A stretch of DNA of 21,708 nucleotides from assembly GCA_910588625.1 (NCBI GenBank), contig CAJUQN010000045.1:1-21708 (forward strand), written 5' to 3'. The stretch comes from an uncultured Oscillospiraceae bacterium (lineage in GTDB: Bacteria > Bacillota > Clostridia > Oscillospirales > Oscillospiraceae). Each line of letters begins with the position of its first letter. The first letter of the stretch is position 1. A program made the translations under genes and the position numbers. The notes beneath the pieces were generated by a model, which was given only the letters and a program-made list of their open reading frames with translations, searched no databases and had not been told where the DNA came from. Below, piece after piece: positions 21,401 through 21,708 of this stretch.

Positions 21401-21708
21401 AATATTATAAGGCTCCAGTTCCCAAGGAAATTCTGCCGCGCCGGACCCGTTGTATAAGTAAAGCTCGCCTGCTTGATTGCTGTTATTCATGGTGATGTCG
21501 ATCCGGCCATTGCGGGGTACACCATCGTTGCCTACCTGATAGCTGCACTCCCACAGGATGTCCCCGGCCTCTGTGGAGCGGAGTACGCCGCTGATTGTCT
21601 TTGATTCGGAATCGTCGTAATTATAATGAACGGTAACATTTGAAGTAGAAATGTCTACATTTCCGAGATATTCATCTCCCCAGGGATAGTGAATTATTAT
21701 AGCAGCCC
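18422..21708 (-). CDS. SLH-anchored multidomain surface protein with BspA repeats and cysteine-peptidase-like domain (5' partial)
   Basis: The frame is open to the right edge, so the N-terminus and signal peptide are outside; ATG 21490 is internal. Residues below count from that Met. BspA-type leucine-rich repeats about 35-155 (ANSFQGYNKLQTLVLDQ, IGDEAFQNTPLGEIQL). Papain-like domain about 195-425 with Cys251 (GSCYGMSVVAIL), His349 (GGHAVVAYGVE) and Asp385 (IVIYDCNYPN). EF-hand-like DSNHDGVYDE at 647-656. A Listeria-Bacteroides (Flg_new) repeat at 661-728. A Pro/Asn/Gly linker 733-752. A second beta repeat, 761-840 (VTVSPKSASKGSTVTITATP). Three SLH domains, 845-1022, bind secondary cell-wall polymer. 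This is probably a wall-attached adhesin-protease; catalysis is inferred from the motifs. Confidence 0.88.
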   Translation of the reverse strand, partial: AAIIIHYPWGDEYLGNVDISTSNVTVHYNYDDSESKTISGVLRSTEAGDILWECSYQVGNDGVPRNGRIDITMNNSNQAGELYLYNGSGAAEFPWELEPYNIPKSAITKVVIMGPLAGPCFRITANSFQGYNKLQTLVLDQVSGIDSYAFEGCTSLEKVSRWDSDEDLAHIGKGAFKNCTSLAEMNFSGVITIGDEAFQNTPLGEIQLHKGITEIGSNAFADCADVLICCYEGSYAHQYAQENNIPFKLIEEISYTPFIMGQDQWSFSNSGEYFTDETIVDGHYSETYFLTDSDYEILTRSLYNTEKEIIDHFKDDRYWSGSCYGMSVVAILSKAGIIDPNDVQGGKDSLYSITKSNNDRVESFINFYHLQQHLTPAMNDCNIFATKNTADQLRTIEEKVGMISATKVPVLLGFSGSKGGHAVVAYGVEHGDFTLNDGFLGTTLGGTKYDSRIVIYDCNYPNGSEYSYLWYNSGTSEWCIPNYSWANKLIIARNQPNIMAREYAQILPHIDQETSTDAPTVWLDYEGNADGYFMEWAGSTLWIDGTTDKREDGLVTYYDVDVLTNETYNPGTLHLTLPNPTTSYSVKPLEDDSNSFTLSFENSVLSMACENAELITFGPDGKIETVGTSGSYTASMVFNDGYHVLPWYKTSIRGTNGGNLSLTQTDEGIIIGGSNLHDILVTVKDNEETRSLRFSTDEKSALLTNEPLGGEQKPIIMLDSNHDGVYDEVAKVSYTITFHANGGTVAPASMMTDDAGKLTSWPTPTRTGYTFNGWFTSVSGGTPLATDTVFTKDTTVYAQWTAVSVNPNPTPGPNNPVGPTNPGSSWNDYTPPTTYLITTPTTPNGTVTVSPKSASKGSTVTITATPDAGYQLTTLTVTDNNGKEVSLTDKGSGAYAFTMPGGKVSINAVFQPIEASWSNPFTDVSTGAWYYDTVKFVSENGLMNGVGNSLFAPEANLSRGMLAQIFYNKEGQPAVAYNGAFMDVKPEAWCFNAVSWASEKGIVDGYGNGLFGPDDNITREQLAVMLWRYAGKPVPPNLLLNFTDANLVSDYAMDAMRWAVDKGIINGKGNGILDPRGYAARAEAAQMLKNYLDK

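Noticed and set aside
1..21708. CRISPR array or restriction-modification/anti-phage cluster
   Set aside because: No regularly spaced direct repeats, no cas genes, no methyltransferase or nuclease motifs in any real gene.

Overview
The window looks like chromosomal DNA from a gut-type Gram-positive Clostridia, most likely Oscillospiraceae (Flavonifractor/Lawsonibacter-like). The grounds are GC-rich housekeeping genes with strong Shine-Dalgarno sites, QueT and ECF-type vitamin carriers, mini-RNase III next to RqcH, an SLH-domain surface protein and several degenerate insertion sequences. The taxonomic call is inference from gene content.

Layout. Positions 1-2000 are an insertion graveyard: an IS4-family transposase relic (minus strand), a DUF2804-like fragment, and an IS110-family relic with a deletion and a frameshift. 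Positions 2078-4911 hold two small-molecule uptake genes around a regulator: a queT-like queuosine-precursor carrier behind a structured leader, then a MocR/PdxR-type regulator divergent from an ECF S-component. The intergenic stretch 4912-5300 is rich in hairpins and ends in a promoter for mrnC-rqcH-thioesterase (5356-7976), an RNA maturation and ribosome quality-control operon. Facing it are a type I pullulanase (8013-9938) and an alpha/beta hydrolase (10103-11065), each with its own clear promoter.

Positions 11250-11683 combine a possible LexA-controlled small ORF with oppositely oriented tRNA-Tyr and tRNA-Thr genes. A three-gene operon of small proteins follows (zinc-binding, helical, sigma-region-4-like HTH; 11677-12537), then a HAD phosphatase, a lipoprotein and a YbhJ-like aconitase-superfamily hydratase (14171-16387). 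A second IS110 relic (16525-16772) and a tRNA-Arg(CCG) gene precede a visibly more AT-rich segment (17340-21708). That segment holds an unrecognised membrane protein and a large BspA-LRR / cysteine-peptidase-like / SLH surface protein that runs off the right edge.

The most interesting signals are four. (1) A well-organised leader RNA at 18206-18340 has nested stems, a possible loop-to-tail pseudoknot and a mutually exclusive terminator ahead of the membrane protein gene. (2) A LexA-box-like operator lies on a strong promoter driving a 17-residue ORF antisense to tRNAs. (3) The MocR regulator has Arg where the PLP-binding Lys is expected. (4) A hairpin-rich repeat donates the -35 box of the mrnC-rqcH promoter.
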